NCBI RefSeq assembly: GCF_037113415.1
Contig: NZ_CP146608.1
Coordinates: 3,629,001 to 3,693,000, forward strand
Source: Devosia sp. XK-2
Lineage (GTDB): Bacteria > Pseudomonadota > Alphaproteobacteria > Rhizobiales > Devosiaceae
DNA: 64,000 bases
Direction of reading: 5' to 3'
A program made the translations under genes and the position numbers. Positions 24,638 to 34,536 of this stretch are shown one piece after another. Position 1 is the first letter of the stretch. Each line of letters begins with the position of its first letter. The notes beneath the pieces were generated by a model. It was not told the DNA's origin, searched no databases, and was given only the letters and a program-made list of their open reading frames with translations.

Positions 24638-27352
24638 ATGGACCAGACCCCCTTTGAGGCTGCCCCCGGCCCCGCTACAGCGGGCCTGACGCCTATGATG
24701 GCCCAGTATTTTGAGATCAAGGCGGTCAATCCGGGCTATCTGCTGTTCTATCGCATGGGCGATTTCTACGAGCTCTTCTTCGAGGACGCCGAGATCGCCA
24801 GCGCCGCGCTGGGCATTGTGCTGACCAAACGCGGCAAGCATTTGGGCGAAGACATCCAGATGTGCGGCGTGCCCATCCATGCCGCCAATGACTATCTCAA
24901 CAAGCTGATCAAGCTGGGCCATCGCGTCGCCATCTGCGAGCAGATGGAAGACCCGGCCGAGGCCAAGAAACGCGGTTCGAAATCCGTGGTCCGGCGCGAT
25001 GTGGTGCGGCTGGTGACCCCCGGCACCCTGACCGAGGACGACCATCTCGATGCGCGCGCGTCCAACTATCTCGCCGCGCTCGCCATGGTGCGCCATGGCG
25101 ATACCGATTTTGCCCTGGCCTGGGCCGATATCTCGACCGGGGAGACCTTTATTGCCGACCTGTCGGCCGATGAGCTTGGCGACGAAATGGCGCGCATTGC
25201 GCCAGCCGAATTGCTGCTGACCGAGGCCACGCGCGCCGCTCTGAATGAACGGCATCTGTTTGCCCCGGCCTGGTCGGCTATTGCCGCAACCATTCCGACC
25301 GAAATGGCCGATAGCGAAGCCGCCCTGCCTGTGCTGCGCAATGCCTTTCCGGCTGACCGCTTTGACCCCAGTGCCTTGAGCCGCGCCGGCCGGGCCGCCC
25401 TGGCTGCGCTCATTGCCTATATTGGCGAAAGCCAAAAGGGACGCATCGCCCCCTTGCGCCCGCCCCAGAGCAATCCCGGCGCCAGGGTCATGGCCATCGA
25501 TGCGGCGACACGATCTTCGCTCGAAATTCTCCAGACCCAGCGTGGACAGGCCAAAGGCTCATTGCGGCACGCGATCGACCTGACTGTGACCGCCCCCGGT
25601 GCCCGCCTGCTGGCCAGCCGGCTCGCCGCGCCCTTGCGTCAGGCCGCAGCCATCAATGAGCGGCTCGAAGCGGTCACGCGCCTGGTCGATGATCCGCTCC
25701 TGCGGTCTCGCTTGCGTCAGGACCTGAAACGCGCCCCCGATCTGGCACGAGCGCTGTCGCGCATTGCGCTGGACCGCGGCGGCCCGCGCGATCTGGCATC
25801 CATCGGCCGGGCGGTCAGCGCCGCATTGGACCTGGCCGATCATCTGGGGCGCCAGGGCGATCTTCCCGCCGTGCTGAAGCGCCTGGTGGCAGCGCTCGGC
25901 GCCGCGCCGCATGCCCTGGCCAGTGAGTTGGCTCTGGCGCTGGACGATGAGCTGCCCCTGCTCATGCGCGATGGCGGCTTTGTGCGCGGCAGCTACGATG
26001 CAAAGCTCGATGAAGAACGCGCATTGGGCCGCGAAACCCGCGCCGTGGTTGCCGCGCTTCAGGCTCGACTGACCGACGAGACCGATATGCGGTCCTTGAA
26101 GATCAAGCATAATGGCGTTCTGGGCTATTTCGTCGAAGTGCCGGCGGCGCACGGCCAGAAACTACTCGAAGCCCCCTATCGCGAGACCTTTATCCACCGC
26201 CAGACGCTGGCCAATGCCATGCGGTTCACCACGACCGAATTGGCCGATCTCGAAGGGCGTATCGCCCGCGCCCAGGGCGCCGCGCTTGAGATCGAACTGG
26301 CGATCTTCGCCCGGTTGCGCGCCGAAACCCTGGCCGCCACCGAGCTATTGCAGGGTCTTGCCGATGCCCTGGCCGAGCTCGATGTCACCGCCGCTCTCGC
26401 CGAAGTGTCCGCCACACGCGGCTATTGCCGTCCCATCGTCGACGATAGCCTTGCTTTCGCCATTTCTGGCGGGCGCCACCCGGTGGTGGAATTGATGGTC
26501 AAGGCCGAAGGACAGAGCTTTGTCGCCAATGACGCCGACCTGTCGGGCAGCGAGGAAAGCGGCGGCGGCTCTCTCTGGCTGGTTACCGGCCCCAATATGG
26601 GCGGTAAATCAACCTTCCTGAGGCAAAATGCACTGATCGCCATTCTCGCGCAGATGGGCTGCTATGTGCCGGCCGACAGCGCCCATATCGGGGTTGTTGA
26701 TCGGCTCTTCTCCCGCGTCGGCGCCAGCGACGACATTGCTCATGGTCGCTCGACCTTCATGGTCGAAATGGTCGAAACCGCCGCCATTCTCAATCGCGCC
26801 ACCCGGCATTCCCTGGTCGTGCTGGACGAAATCGGTCGCGGCACGGCCACTTTTGACGGCCTCTCCATTGCCTGGGCGGCGGTGGAGGCCCTGCATGAAA
26901 CCACCGGCTGCCGGGCGCTGTTCGCCACCCATTTCCACGAATTGACCGCACTGGCCAAGACCCTCTCCCGCGTCGCCAATGTCACCATGAAAGTGCGCGA
27001 ATGGGAGGGCGAGGTGGTATTCCTGCATGAAGTGGGGCCGGGCGCCGCCGACCGCTCCTACGGCATCCAGGTGGCGCGGCTGGCGGGCTTGCCCGAGCCT
27101 GTCATCGCCAGGGCGCGCCAGGTGCTCGATGTGCTGGAACAGAGGTCCAGCGGTACGGCCTCTTCCAGCCAGAAAGCCAGCGTGCTAGACGATCTGCCGC
27201 TCTTTGCCCATCAGCCTGCCCCGGCACCAAAGGGCAAGGACCCTGTTCACGAAGCGCTCGATGCCGTCCGCCCCGACGAGATGACGCCGCGGCAAGCTAT
27301 CGATGCGCTCTACCAGCTAAAGAAACTCCGCGATGACGCTCGCCGAAGTTGA
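24638..27352 (+). CDS. mutS: DNA mismatch repair protein MutS
   Basis: A 904-residue mismatch-recognition ATPase. Domain I has the mismatch-wedging FYELF in [15 protein letters not shown] (about residues 40-55), followed by connector, lever and clamp domains. The ATPase has Walker [21 protein letters not shown] and Walker [17 protein letters not shown]. The frame is open upstream to 24374, but the ATG at 24638 gives the usual N-terminus before [12 protein letters not shown]. The 3' end overlaps glnD by 20 bp. Gene order mutS-glnD-murJ-trpS is a conserved Hyphomicrobiales arrangement. Confidence 0.97.
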   Translation: MDQTPFEAAPGPATAGLTPMMAQYFEIKAVNPGYLLFYRMGDFYELFFEDAEIASAALGIVLTKRGKHLGEDIQMCGVPIHAANDYLNKLIKLGHRVAICEQMEDPAEAKKRGSKSVVRRDVVRLVTPGTLTEDDHLDARASNYLAALAMVRHGDTDFALAWADISTGETFIADLSADELGDEMARIAPAELLLTEATRAALNERHLFAPAWSAIAATIPTEMADSEAALPVLRNAFPADRFDPSALSRAGRAALAALIAYIGESQKGRIAPLRPPQSNPGARVMAIDAATRSSLEILQTQRGQAKGSLRHAIDLTVTAPGARLLASRLAAPLRQAAAINERLEAVTRLVDDPLLRSRLRQDLKRAPDLARALSRIALDRGGPRDLASIGRAVSAALDLADHLGRQGDLPAVLKRLVAALGAAPHALASELALALDDELPLLMRDGGFVRGSYDAKLDEERALGRETRAVVAALQARLTDETDMRSLKIKHNGVLGYFVEVPAAHGQKLLEAPYRETFIHRQTLANAMRFTTTELADLEGRIARAQGAALEIELAIFARLRAETLAATELLQGLADALAELDVTAALAEVSATRGYCRPIVDDSLAFAISGGRHPVVELMVKAEGQSFVANDADLSGSEESGGGSLWLVTGPNMGGKSTFLRQNALIAILAQMGCYVPADSAHIGVVDRLFSRVGASDDIAHGRSTFMVEMVETAAILNRATRHSLVVLDEIGRGTATFDGLSIAWAAVEALHETTGCRALFATHFHELTALAKTLSRVANVTMKVREWEGEVVFLHEVGPGAADRSYGIQVARLAGLPEPVIARARQVLDVLEQRSSGTASSSQKASVLDDLPLFAHQPAPAPKGKDPVHEALDAVRPDEMTPRQAIDALYQLKKLRDDARRS

Positions 27353-30143
27353 GGCAAGGCCCAAAAAAACGCAGTTCGCGCTGAAAACCGCCGACACACT
27401 CCTGGCCGAGTTCGATGCCCTGCTGGGGGACGAACCGGCCCGTTCGCCCAATGCCCGCATGGTCGTGCTCAACCATATCCGCCAAACCCTGGCCGAGGCC
27501 AGAAAGAGCGCGGAAGCCGAATTGCTGGCCAATAACAAGGGCACGCGCTGCGCCCAGAACCTGTGCGCGGCTCAGGACGAAATCATCATCGCCGTTCATC
27601 GTTTCGCCACCACCAGGGTCTATCCGGTCGACAATCCCTCCGGCGCCGAGGCTATCGCGCTGTCTGCCGTGGGCGGTTATGGGCGCGGCACGCTGGCGCC
27701 CGGATCGGACATCGATCTGCTGTTCATCCTGCCCTATAAGCAGACCCCCTGGGGCGAGCAGGTCACCGAATATATTCTCTATATGCTCTGGGACTTGGGT
27801 CAGAAGGTCGGACATGCCGTGCGCTCGGTGGATGAATGCATCCGCATGGCCCGCGCCGACATGACGGTGCGGACAGCCACCCTCGAAGCGCGCTTCCTCA
27901 CCGGAGACAAGGCGCTTTACGACCAGCTCACCCATCGGTTCGAAACGGAGATCATGCCCAAGACGGGGCCCGAATTCATTGCCGCCAAAATGGCCGAGCG
28001 CGACGAACGCCACAAGCAGATGGGTAATACCCGCTATGTGGTCGAGCCCAATATCAAGGATGGCAAGGGGGGCCTGCGCGACCTCAATACGCTGTTCTGG
28101 ATCGGCAAATATTTCTTTTCGGTCAAAACCAGCCATGAACTGGTCGGCAAGGGTGTGCTCTCGGCCGCCGAATACCGGCTCTTCTCCCGCGCCGAAGATT
28201 TTCTCTGGGCCGTGCGCTGCCACCTGCATTTCGTCACCGGCCGCGCCGACGAGAAACTGACCTTCGACATGCAGCCCGAGCTCGCCCATCGCATGGGCTA
28301 TGCCGAGCGGCTCGGCATGCTGGGGGTCGAGCGCTTCATGAAGCGCTATTTTCTCGTCGCCAAGGATGTGGGGGACCTGACCCGCATTATTTGTGCCAGC
28401 CTCGAATTCCACCATGCCAAGGATATGGACTTGGTCGGGCGGGTCCTGGCGCCCTTCCGCTCGGGCAAGTCCAAGATCAAGGGCGAGACGGCCTTTATCG
28501 TCGATACCGGTCGTCTCAATATCGCCAGCCCCGACGTTTTCGAGAAGGACCCGGTCAACCTGATCCGCGCCTTCATGGTCGCGGGGCGCGAGGAACTGCT
28601 ATTCCACCCCGATGCCATCAAGCATATTCGCGACAGCCTGCGGCTGATCGACAATAATTTGCGCAATGATCCCAAGGCCAATGCGCATTTCCTCACCATC
28701 CTGACCAGCGCCAATTATGTCGAGCGCATTTTGCGGCAGATGAATGAGAGCGGCGTCCTGGGCAAGTTCGTGCCCGATTTCGGCAAGATCGTCGCGCTGA
28801 TGCAGTTCAACATGTACCACCATTATACGGTGGACGAGCATCTCATCCGCTCGGTCGGCGTCATGGCCCAGATCGCCAATGGCGGCCTGCGCGACGAACT
28901 GCCCCTGACCCATGAGCTTTTGCCCCAGCTCAACGATACGCGCCTGCTCTATGTGGCGCTGTTCCTGCACGATATCGCCAAGGGCCGCCCAGAGGACCAT
29001 TCCATTGCCGGGGCGCGCATTGCCAAAAAACTCTGTCCGCGTTTCGGGCTCAACGAGGCCGAGACCGACACGGTGTCCTGGCTGATCGAATATCATCTGT
29101 TGATGAGTGAGATTGCCCAGGCCCGCGACATTCAGGACCCTGAAACCGCCAAGAGCTTTGCCGATGTGGTGCAATCGCCGCAGCGTCTCGCCCTGCTGAT
29201 GATCCTCACCGCCTGCGATATCCGCGCAGTGGGTCCGGGCACCTGGACCGGTTGGAAGGGCTCGCTCCTGCGTGCCCTCTATTTCGCAACCGAGCCGCTG
29301 CTTTCGGGCGGGCATAGTCAGGTCAGCCAATCCGACCGCGTCAATCAGGCGCGCAATGCGCTGGCCAGCGCCCTGTCTGGTTGGGCGCCAGCCGATCTCG
29401 AGGCCTATACGGCCCGCCACTATGATCATTACTGGCTGCGTGCCGAGCCCGAATTGCAGCTCGAACATGCAAAAATGATCCGCAATGCCGACAGCATGGA
29501 CCAGCCCTTTGCCGGCTCGATCCGCGTCAAGGCCTTCGAAGGCATTACCGAGGTCAGCTTCTACACGCCCGACCACCCCCGCCTGCTCTCGCTGATTGCC
29601 GGCGCCTGTACCATGCAGGATGCCTCCATCATTGGCGCGCAGATTTTTTCCACCCGCGATGGCCGCGCCATCGATACCTTCCGGCTCAAGCGCTCCTTCA
29701 CCTCGGACGAAGATGAAAAGGTCCGCGCCACCCGCATCATCGATACGGTCAAGCAATTGCTTCAGGGCAAGCGCCAGGTGCTGATCGATCTGGGCAAGGA
29801 AAGCCGCTACAACAAGCGCCTGCGGCCTTTCAGCCTGCCGGCGCAGGTTTCGGTCAGCAATGCCATCTCGGAAAAGTTCACCGTCATCGAGGTGTCGGGC
29901 CTCGACCGCATTGGCCTGCTCTATGCGCTGACCCGCGAGATTTCCGATCTCAACCTCACCATCGGCTCGGCCCATATCGGCACCTATGGCGAGAAGGCCG
30001 TTGACGTCTTCTATGTCACCGATCTCACCGGCCAGAAAATCCACGTCAAATCGCGGCAGAAGAAAATCCACGATGTGCTGATGGGCGTCTTCAAGCGGCC
30101 CGAACAGGAGAAGGGCCAGGACAAGAAGGTGGTCAATGGGTGA
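27333..30143 (+). CDS. glnD: Bifunctional PII uridylyltransferase/uridylyl-removing enzyme
   Basis: A 936-residue nitrogen sensor that uridylylates PII when glutamine is low and removes UMP when it is high. The nucleotidyltransferase motif is [18 protein letters not shown] (about residues 115-132). A PII-type linker and an HD domain ([14 protein letters not shown]) follow, then two C-terminal ACT domains that bind glutamine (about 735-815 and 845-930). Its ATG lies inside the mutS coding end (20 bp overlap), implying translational coupling. It belongs to the conserved glnD-murJ-trpS block. Confidence 0.96.
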   Translation: MTLAEVEARPKKTQFALKTADTLLAEFDALLGDEPARSPNARMVVLNHIRQTLAEARKSAEAELLANNKGTRCAQNLCAAQDEIIIAVHRFATTRVYPVDNPSGAEAIALSAVGGYGRGTLAPGSDIDLLFILPYKQTPWGEQVTEYILYMLWDLGQKVGHAVRSVDECIRMARADMTVRTATLEARFLTGDKALYDQLTHRFETEIMPKTGPEFIAAKMAERDERHKQMGNTRYVVEPNIKDGKGGLRDLNTLFWIGKYFFSVKTSHELVGKGVLSAAEYRLFSRAEDFLWAVRCHLHFVTGRADEKLTFDMQPELAHRMGYAERLGMLGVERFMKRYFLVAKDVGDLTRIICASLEFHHAKDMDLVGRVLAPFRSGKSKIKGETAFIVDTGRLNIASPDVFEKDPVNLIRAFMVAGREELLFHPDAIKHIRDSLRLIDNNLRNDPKANAHFLTILTSANYVERILRQMNESGVLGKFVPDFGKIVALMQFNMYHHYTVDEHLIRSVGVMAQIANGGLRDELPLTHELLPQLNDTRLLYVALFLHDIAKGRPEDHSIAGARIAKKLCPRFGLNEAETDTVSWLIEYHLLMSEIAQARDIQDPETAKSFADVVQSPQRLALLMILTACDIRAVGPGTWTGWKGSLLRALYFATEPLLSGGHSQVSQSDRVNQARNALASALSGWAPADLEAYTARHYDHYWLRAEPELQLEHAKMIRNADSMDQPFAGSIRVKAFEGITEVSFYTPDHPRLLSLIAGACTMQDASIIGAQIFSTRDGRAIDTFRLKRSFTSDEDEKVRATRIIDTVKQLLQGKRQVLIDLGKESRYNKRLRPFSLPAQVSVSNAISEKFTVIEVSGLDRIGLLYALTREISDLNLTIGSAHIGTYGEKAVDVFYVTDLTGQKIHVKSRQKKIHDVLMGVFKRPEQEKGQDKKVVNG

Positions 30144-30155
30144 GGCCCTTCCATT

Positions 30156-30288
30156 CCTCTCCCCCTCGGGGAGAGGTGGCTCGACCGCAGGTCGAGTCGG
30201 TGAGGGGGTTTTACCCACGGCGCTGGCCTTCGCCGCAACTTCCCCCTCATCCGGCGCTGCGCGCCACCTTCTCCCCGAGGGGGAGAAG
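30156..30288 (+). repeat. RIME-like mosaic element R3
   Basis: Left palindrome CCTCTCCCCCTCGGGGAGAGG, GTCGGTGAGGGGG, spacer, CCCCCTCATCCGGCGCTGCG and right palindrome CTTCTCCCCGAGGGGGAGAAG. It fills the glnD to murJ gap. Its GGGGGAGAAG end is placed 5 bp before the murJ GTG and acts as the apparent Shine-Dalgarno. Confidence 0.8.
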
Positions 30289-30293
30289 ACCAG

Positions 30294-31856
30294 GTGAGCC
30301 TCTTCCGCAATTTCCTCTCCGTGGGCTCGCTTACCCTGGTCAGCCGCATTGCCGGTTTTGCCCGCGATGCCCTGATGGCGGCGGTTCTGGGCACCGGCCC
30401 AGCCGCCGACGCCTTTTTTGCTGCCTTCCGCTTTCCCAATCTGTTTCGCCGCCTGTTTGCCGAGGGTGCATTCAACACCGCCTTCGTGCCCATGTTTTCC
30501 GGCGCGCTGGAGCGCGAGGGCGAGGATGGGGCCAAGCTGCTCGCCGCCCGCATCATGAGCTGGCTGGTGGTGATGTTGTTCATTGTCACCCTCCTGGCCG
30601 AAATTTTCATGCCGCAGATCATGCTGGCCTTCGTGCCCGGCTTTGTGGATGACCGGGAAAAGTTCGAGCTGACCGTGCTGCTCACACGGATCATGTTCCC
30701 CTATCTCGCCTGCATGTCGCTCATGGCCGCCTATGGTGCCATTCTCAACACATTGGGGCGATTCTTCGCTGCCGCTTTTGCGCCGGTTCTGCTCAATATC
30801 GTCAATATTGCCATGCTGGTGCCGCTGGCCACCTTCTGGCTGCAGGCACCCGAACAGGCGACCATCTGGGTGGCCATTGCCACAATGGGCGGCGGCATTG
30901 CCCAATTGGTGCTGGTCTGGTCGGCCATCGAGCGCAGCGGTTTCCGCCCGGCTTTCCGCTTTCCGCGGCTCGACAGGGAAGTGCGTCGCTTCTGGGTGCT
31001 GGCGGTGCCCGCGATTCTGGCTGGCGGCATCACCCAGATCAATATTTTCGTGGGCACCATCATTGCCTCGGGTGCTGATAATGCCATTTCGGTGCTCTCC
31101 TATGCCGACCGGCTCTATCAGCTGCCATTAGGCATTATCGGTATCGCCATCGGTACCGTCCTGCTGCCCGAGCTCAGCCGGCACCTCAAAGGCGGGCGCG
31201 ACCGTGAAGCCAGGGCGAGTCAGGACCAGGCGCTATTCGTCTCCATGCTGCTCACCATGCCGGCCGCTGTCGCGCTGATCGCCTTGGCCGAACCCATTGT
31301 CCGGGTCCTGTTCGAGCGCGGCGCCTTTGACGCGCTGGCGACGCAGCAGACGGCCCAGGCGCTCATCGCCTTCTCTTTTGGCCTGCCGGCCTATGTGTTG
31401 ATCAGGGTCCTGCAGCCGGGTTTTTTTGCTCGCGAGGACACCGTTACGCCGACGATTTTCGCCGGCGCCAGCGTTGCCGCCAATATCGCCATTTCGCTCT
31501 GGCTGTTTCCCAGCCTGCTCCATATCGGCATTGCCGTCGCCACGGCGGCCTCATCCTGGCTCAATGTCATATTGCTGGCCGCCACCCTGGCGCTGCGTGG
31601 ACATTTCCGCCTCACCTGGCCGCAATGGCGGGCACAGCTCGCCATCCTGGCGATCAGCCTCATCATGGGGGGCGCGCTCTGGCTCCTGGCCAACCAGGGC
31701 CATGCGCATCTGGTGAACGGGGTTCCACTCTGGCGGCAGGGTGGCGTTCTGGCGGTGCTGGTTGCCTTTGGTGTCGCGGTCTATTTCACCCTGGTCCATA
31801 TCAGCGGCACGCAGAACCTGATCCAATTACTCGGCCGGCTGCGCCGCCGCGGCTGA
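30294..31856 (+). CDS. murJ: Lipid II flippase MurJ
   Basis: A 520-residue polytopic inner-membrane protein with about 14 hydrophobic segments (MviN/MATE-like fold), moving lipid II across the membrane for peptidoglycan synthesis. The N-terminus MSLFRNFLSVGSLTLVSRI and AFFAAFRFPNLFRRLFAEGAFNTAFVP are MurJ landmarks carrying the essential Arg residues. The start is GTG 30294, whose ribosome site comes from the end of a RIME-like element. It follows glnD and precedes trpS. Confidence 0.96.
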   Translation: MSLFRNFLSVGSLTLVSRIAGFARDALMAAVLGTGPAADAFFAAFRFPNLFRRLFAEGAFNTAFVPMFSGALEREGEDGAKLLAARIMSWLVVMLFIVTLLAEIFMPQIMLAFVPGFVDDREKFELTVLLTRIMFPYLACMSLMAAYGAILNTLGRFFAAAFAPVLLNIVNIAMLVPLATFWLQAPEQATIWVAIATMGGGIAQLVLVWSAIERSGFRPAFRFPRLDREVRRFWVLAVPAILAGGITQINIFVGTIIASGADNAISVLSYADRLYQLPLGIIGIAIGTVLLPELSRHLKGGRDREARASQDQALFVSMLLTMPAAVALIALAEPIVRVLFERGAFDALATQQTAQALIAFSFGLPAYVLIRVLQPGFFAREDTVTPTIFAGASVAANIAISLWLFPSLLHIGIAVATAASSWLNVILLAATLALRGHFRLTWPQWRAQLAILAISLIMGGALWLLANQGHAHLVNGVPLWRQGGVLAVLVAFGVAVYFTLVHISGTQNLIQLLGRLRRRG

Positions 31857-31924
31857 TGGTTCCATTCTGAGCTTTGCCCGTATAGAACGGGCGCCTGATT
31901 TCGTTTCTGTTATCGAAGGGCATC

Positions 31925-32965
31925 ATGACGTTCAGCCCCCGCGTCTTTTCCGGCATCCAGCCTTCCGGCGATCTGCATCTTGGCAATTATCTCGGCGCCA
32001 TCCGCCGCTTCGTGCCTTTGCAGGACACGCATGAGACCATCTATTGCGTGGTCGACATGCATGCCATCACCGTCTGGCAGGAACCCGAGGCTTTGCGCCG
32101 GGCCACACGGGAAGTGGCCGCCGCCTTCATTGCAGCTGGGGTCGATCCGAAACGCTCGATCGTCTTCAACCAGTCCCAGGTGGTCCAGCATGCGGAACTG
32201 GCCTGGGTGTTCAACTGTGTCGCGCGCATGGGCTGGATGGCCCGCATGACCCAGTTCAAGGACAAGGCCGGCAAGAACAGCGAAAACGTCTCACTGGGTC
32301 TGTTCGCCTATCCCTCGCTGATGGCCGCTGACATCCTGCTCTACAAGGCCACCCATGTGCCGGTGGGCGACGATCAGAAGCAGCATCTCGAACTCACCCG
32401 CGACATCGCCGCCAAGTTCAACAACGATTATGCCGCCTCCATTGCTGCGGAGGGCGTGGCGACTGAGGAGGGGCAATTCTTCCCCATCACCGAGCCGCTG
32501 ATTGCCGGGCCCGCCACGCGCATCATGAGCCTGCGCGACGGCACCAAGAAGATGAGCAAGTCCGACCCATCGGACCAATCGCGCATTTCCCTGCTCGATG
32601 ATGCAGACGCCATTGCCAAGAAGATCAAGAAGGCGACGACCGATCCGGCCGAGCTGCCCCATGCAGTGGACGGTCTCAGGGACCGGCCCGAGGCCGATAA
32701 TCTCGTGGGCATCTATGCCGCGCTTTCGGACAAGTCCAAGGCCGACGTTCTGGGTGAGTTCGGCGGCCAGGGCTGGGGCAAGTTCAAGCCGGCTCTGGCC
32801 GAGCTGGCCGTTGCGGTCCTCGCGCCCATGGCCGACGAGATGCGGCGCCTGCTCGATGATCCGCACACGATCGACGCCATATTGCGCGATGGCGGCGAGC
32901 GTGCGGGTGCCATTGCCGAACAGACGATGAAGCAGGTACGCTCCATCGTCGGCTTCATCCGCTAG
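31925..32965 (+). CDS. trpS: Tryptophanyl-tRNA synthetase
   Basis: A 346-residue class I aminoacyl-tRNA synthetase charging tRNA-Trp. The HIGH-like motif is HLGN in [18 protein letters not shown] (about residues 8-24) and the KMSKS motif is intact in [16 protein letters not shown]. Length and order are standard. It lies 68 bp after murJ, with a short hairpin GCCCGT-ATAGA-ACGGGC between them (31877-31893), and 24 bp before the universal stress gene. Confidence 0.97.
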   Translation: MTFSPRVFSGIQPSGDLHLGNYLGAIRRFVPLQDTHETIYCVVDMHAITVWQEPEALRRATREVAAAFIAAGVDPKRSIVFNQSQVVQHAELAWVFNCVARMGWMARMTQFKDKAGKNSENVSLGLFAYPSLMAADILLYKATHVPVGDDQKQHLELTRDIAAKFNNDYAASIAAEGVATEEGQFFPITEPLIAGPATRIMSLRDGTKKMSKSDPSDQSRISLLDDADAIAKKIKKATTDPAELPHAVDGLRDRPEADNLVGIYAALSDKSKADVLGEFGGQGWGKFKPALAELAVAVLAPMADEMRRLLDDPHTIDAILRDGGERAGAIAEQTMKQVRSIVGFIR

Positions 32966-32989
32966 GCCCGGGCAGCAACGGAGGCGCTT

Positions 32990-33463
32990 TTGGTTTCACA
33001 GGTCGAATATAAGCGCAAATTCCTCGTGGTTATCGACGAGACCGAGGAATGCGATCGGGCCCTGACCTTTGCCGCCTGGCGCGTCAAGCGCACTGGCGGC
33101 ACGGTGGTGTTGATGACGGTGATTCCCCAGCCCGAATTCATCGGATTGGGTGTGGAGGATGTTCTGCGGGCCGAAGCGGTCGAGGAAGCTGAGCGCAATC
33201 TTGACCGCCGCATGGCCCGTATCAAGGAAATCGGCGAGGTCCGCGCCGAATCGGTGATCTGCGAAGGCAACGGCCCCGAGCAGATCGAGCGGGTCATCGA
33301 CAAGGATCACGATATCGCCATTCTGGTGCTGGCCGCCTCCAAGTCCCCTGATGGCCCTGGGCCGCTGGTAACTCATTTCGCCGCCCGCGCCAATGTGCTG
33401 CCCATTCCCCTGACCATCGTGCCCGGCCGCATGAGCGACGAAGAAGTCATCGCTATCTGCTGA
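32990..33463 (+). CDS. Universal stress protein (UspA family)
   Basis: A 157-residue alpha/beta protein of the Usp fold. An N-terminal strand KFLVVIDETEECDRAL and the segment VLAASKSPDGPGPLVTHFAAR occupy the nucleotide-binding position. The usual G-2x-G-9x-G-S/T signature is degenerate, so ATP binding is uncertain. TTG is the predicted start, with GGAGGC 6 bp upstream and no better Met available. It is the last gene in the murJ-trpS-usp run and precedes nfu, as in other Hyphomicrobiales. Confidence 0.85.
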   Translation: MVSQVEYKRKFLVVIDETEECDRALTFAAWRVKRTGGTVVLMTVIPQPEFIGLGVEDVLRAEAVEEAERNLDRRMARIKEIGEVRAESVICEGNGPEQIERVIDKDHDIAILVLAASKSPDGPGPLVTHFAARANVLPIPLTIVPGRMSDEEVIAIC

Positions 33464-33470
33464 GCGTCCC

Positions 33471-33540
33471 GCAGGGAAAATCTCCCCAGTGGGGAGATTT
33501 TAGCGAAGCAGGCCCGGAGAGCTATGCTCGCAGGGCGACG
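33471..33540 (+). repeat. Covarying hairpin repeat, copy C
   Basis: Stem AAAATCTCCCC (33477-33487), loop AGT, GGGGAGATTTT (33491-33501), then the second module GGAGAGCTATGCTCGCAGGGC. Stem bases differ from copies A, B and D, but all 11 pairs are kept. It starts 13 bp after the usp stop and may also act as its terminator, since the stem is flanked by A and T tracts. Confidence 0.75.
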
Positions 33541-33559
33541 CCGTTTAGGCTAGCAGAAC

Positions 33560-33619
33560 CACGAGAGCTAAGCCCGAATGGCTGGAGGCAGGCCACAAGG
33601 GCTGTGCTCGAATGACAGG
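33560..33619 (+). repeat. Two further second-module repeats
   Basis: CACGAGAGCTAAGCCCGAATGGC (33560-33582) and CACAAGGGCTGTGCTCGAATGAC (33594-33616) are degenerate copies of the repeat's second module, without hairpins. With copy C they fill the first half of the 280 bp usp-nfu gap. Confidence 0.55.
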
Positions 33620-33702
33620 ACCGCGGGGTAGTCGTGGGCCCCACGTCCTGGCGCAGACCTCCATTGCGCATTCGGTCTTGCATCCTGAGCGCAAAAGTCT
33701 AT

Positions 33703-33719
33703 TTTAGAAGCATTCTAAT
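33703..33719. promoter_or_regulatory. Irr-type iron control element upstream of nfu
   Basis: TTTAGAAGCATTCTAAT matches the rhizobial Irr box (ICE) consensus TTTAGAA-N3-TTCTAAA at 13 of 14 specified positions. It sits 24 bp before the nfu ATG, where bound protein would block transcription. Iron- or haem-dependent control of an Fe-S carrier is a known theme in Hyphomicrobiales. Confidence 0.65.
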
Positions 33720-33743
33720 CGCAAAGGCGCGCGGGAAAATCCC

Positions 33744-34310
33744 ATGTTCATCCAGACCGAAGCCACGCCCAATCCGGCGACCCTGAAATTCCTGCCGGGA
33801 CGCGAAGTGCTCAGCGGCGAACCGCGTGATTTTCGGTCGACCGATGCGGCAGCGGCTTCTCCGCTGGCCATGGGACTATTTGCGATTTCCGGCGTCGAGG
33901 GCGTGTTTCTGGGCTCCGATTTTATCTCGGTGACCAAGGACGAGACCAATTGGGCTCATATCAAGCCCGCCATTCTCGGCGTCATCATGGATCATTTCCT
34001 CTCCGGCAAGCCGGTCATCGCCGAGGGCGGTGCCACACCGGTCGATTTCGATGAGGTCGAGGAGTTCTTCGAAGAAGACGACAAGGAGATGGTGGAAGTC
34101 ATCAAGGAACTTTTGGCCACCCGGGTGCGACCGGCCGTGGCCATGGATGGCGGCGACATCATCTTTAAGGGTTTCAAGGAAGGCACGGTCTTCCTCCATA
34201 TGCAGGGCGCCTGCTCGGGCTGCCCCTCGTCGACGGCGACCCTCAAGAACGGCATCGAGAACCTGCTCCGCCACTTCGTGCCGGGCGTTGAAGCGGTCCA
34301 GCAGGTTTGA
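33744..34310 (+). CDS. NifU-family Fe-S carrier protein (Nfu)
   Basis: A 188-residue Fe-S cluster scaffold or carrier. The N-terminal Nfu domain (MFIQTEATPNPATLKFLPG through about residue 90) is followed by an acidic linker (DEVEEFFEEDDKEM) and the C-terminal NifU domain with the cluster-binding CSGCPSS motif (CxxC). It delivers clusters to client enzymes in the cytoplasm. An Irr-type box is directly upstream and a strong terminator is 117 bp downstream. It follows murJ-trpS-usp, as in related genomes. Confidence 0.93.
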   Translation: MFIQTEATPNPATLKFLPGREVLSGEPRDFRSTDAAAASPLAMGLFAISGVEGVFLGSDFISVTKDETNWAHIKPAILGVIMDHFLSGKPVIAEGGATPVDFDEVEEFFEEDDKEMVEVIKELLATRVRPAVAMDGGDIIFKGFKEGTVFLHMQGACSGCPSSTATLKNGIENLLRHFVPGVEAVQQV

Positions 34311-34320
34311 GAGCCCGGCC

Positions 34321-34388
34321 AAGGGCAAAATCGCTCCGGTGGAGCGATTTTAGAGCTCAAAGCCACGAAAGCTATGCTTGAGTGGCCG
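34321..34388 (+). repeat. Covarying hairpin repeat, copy D
   Basis: Stem AAAATCGCTCC (34327-34337), loop GGT, GGAGCGATTTT (34341-34351), then the second module CACGAAAGCTATGCTTGAGTGGCC. This is the cleanest single copy, located between the nfu stop and its terminator. Confidence 0.75.
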
Positions 34389-34426
34389 CAGCTCAAGGGC
34401 CGCAAAAAGGTTAAGCAGCAAGCCGG

Positions 34427-34462
34427 AAGCCCGATCAGCAATGATCGGGCTTCTGTCTTTTT
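34427..34462 (+). terminator. Rho-independent terminator after nfu
   Basis: AAGCCCGATCA (34427-34437), loop GCAA, TGATCGGGCTT (34442-34452), then CTGTCTTTTT. An 11 bp perfect stem with a T-tract on the plus strand. Confidence 0.9.
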
Positions 34463-34536
34463 GGGTGGGGGCGTGGCTGCCAGTTGCCCCGGGTCCCCAA
34501 ACCCGCTAATTCCGCCCCAGCAAGCCCCGGAAAGCC

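Noticed and set aside
28599..30905. A 768-codon minus-strand frame opposite glnD and murJ
   Set aside because: It crosses a repeat element and two conserved plus-strand genes; its composition (His, Gln, Gly and Arg rich) is typical of an antisense shadow.
31877..31893. A terminator between murJ and trpS
   Set aside because: The stem is only 6 bp (GCCCGT/ACGGGC) without a clear T-tract, so read-through into trpS is likely; it is mentioned only in the trpS entry.
33471..34388. The hairpin repeats as a CRISPR array
   Set aside because: Spacing between copies is irregular, copy sequences differ, and there are no unique spacers of uniform length or cas genes.
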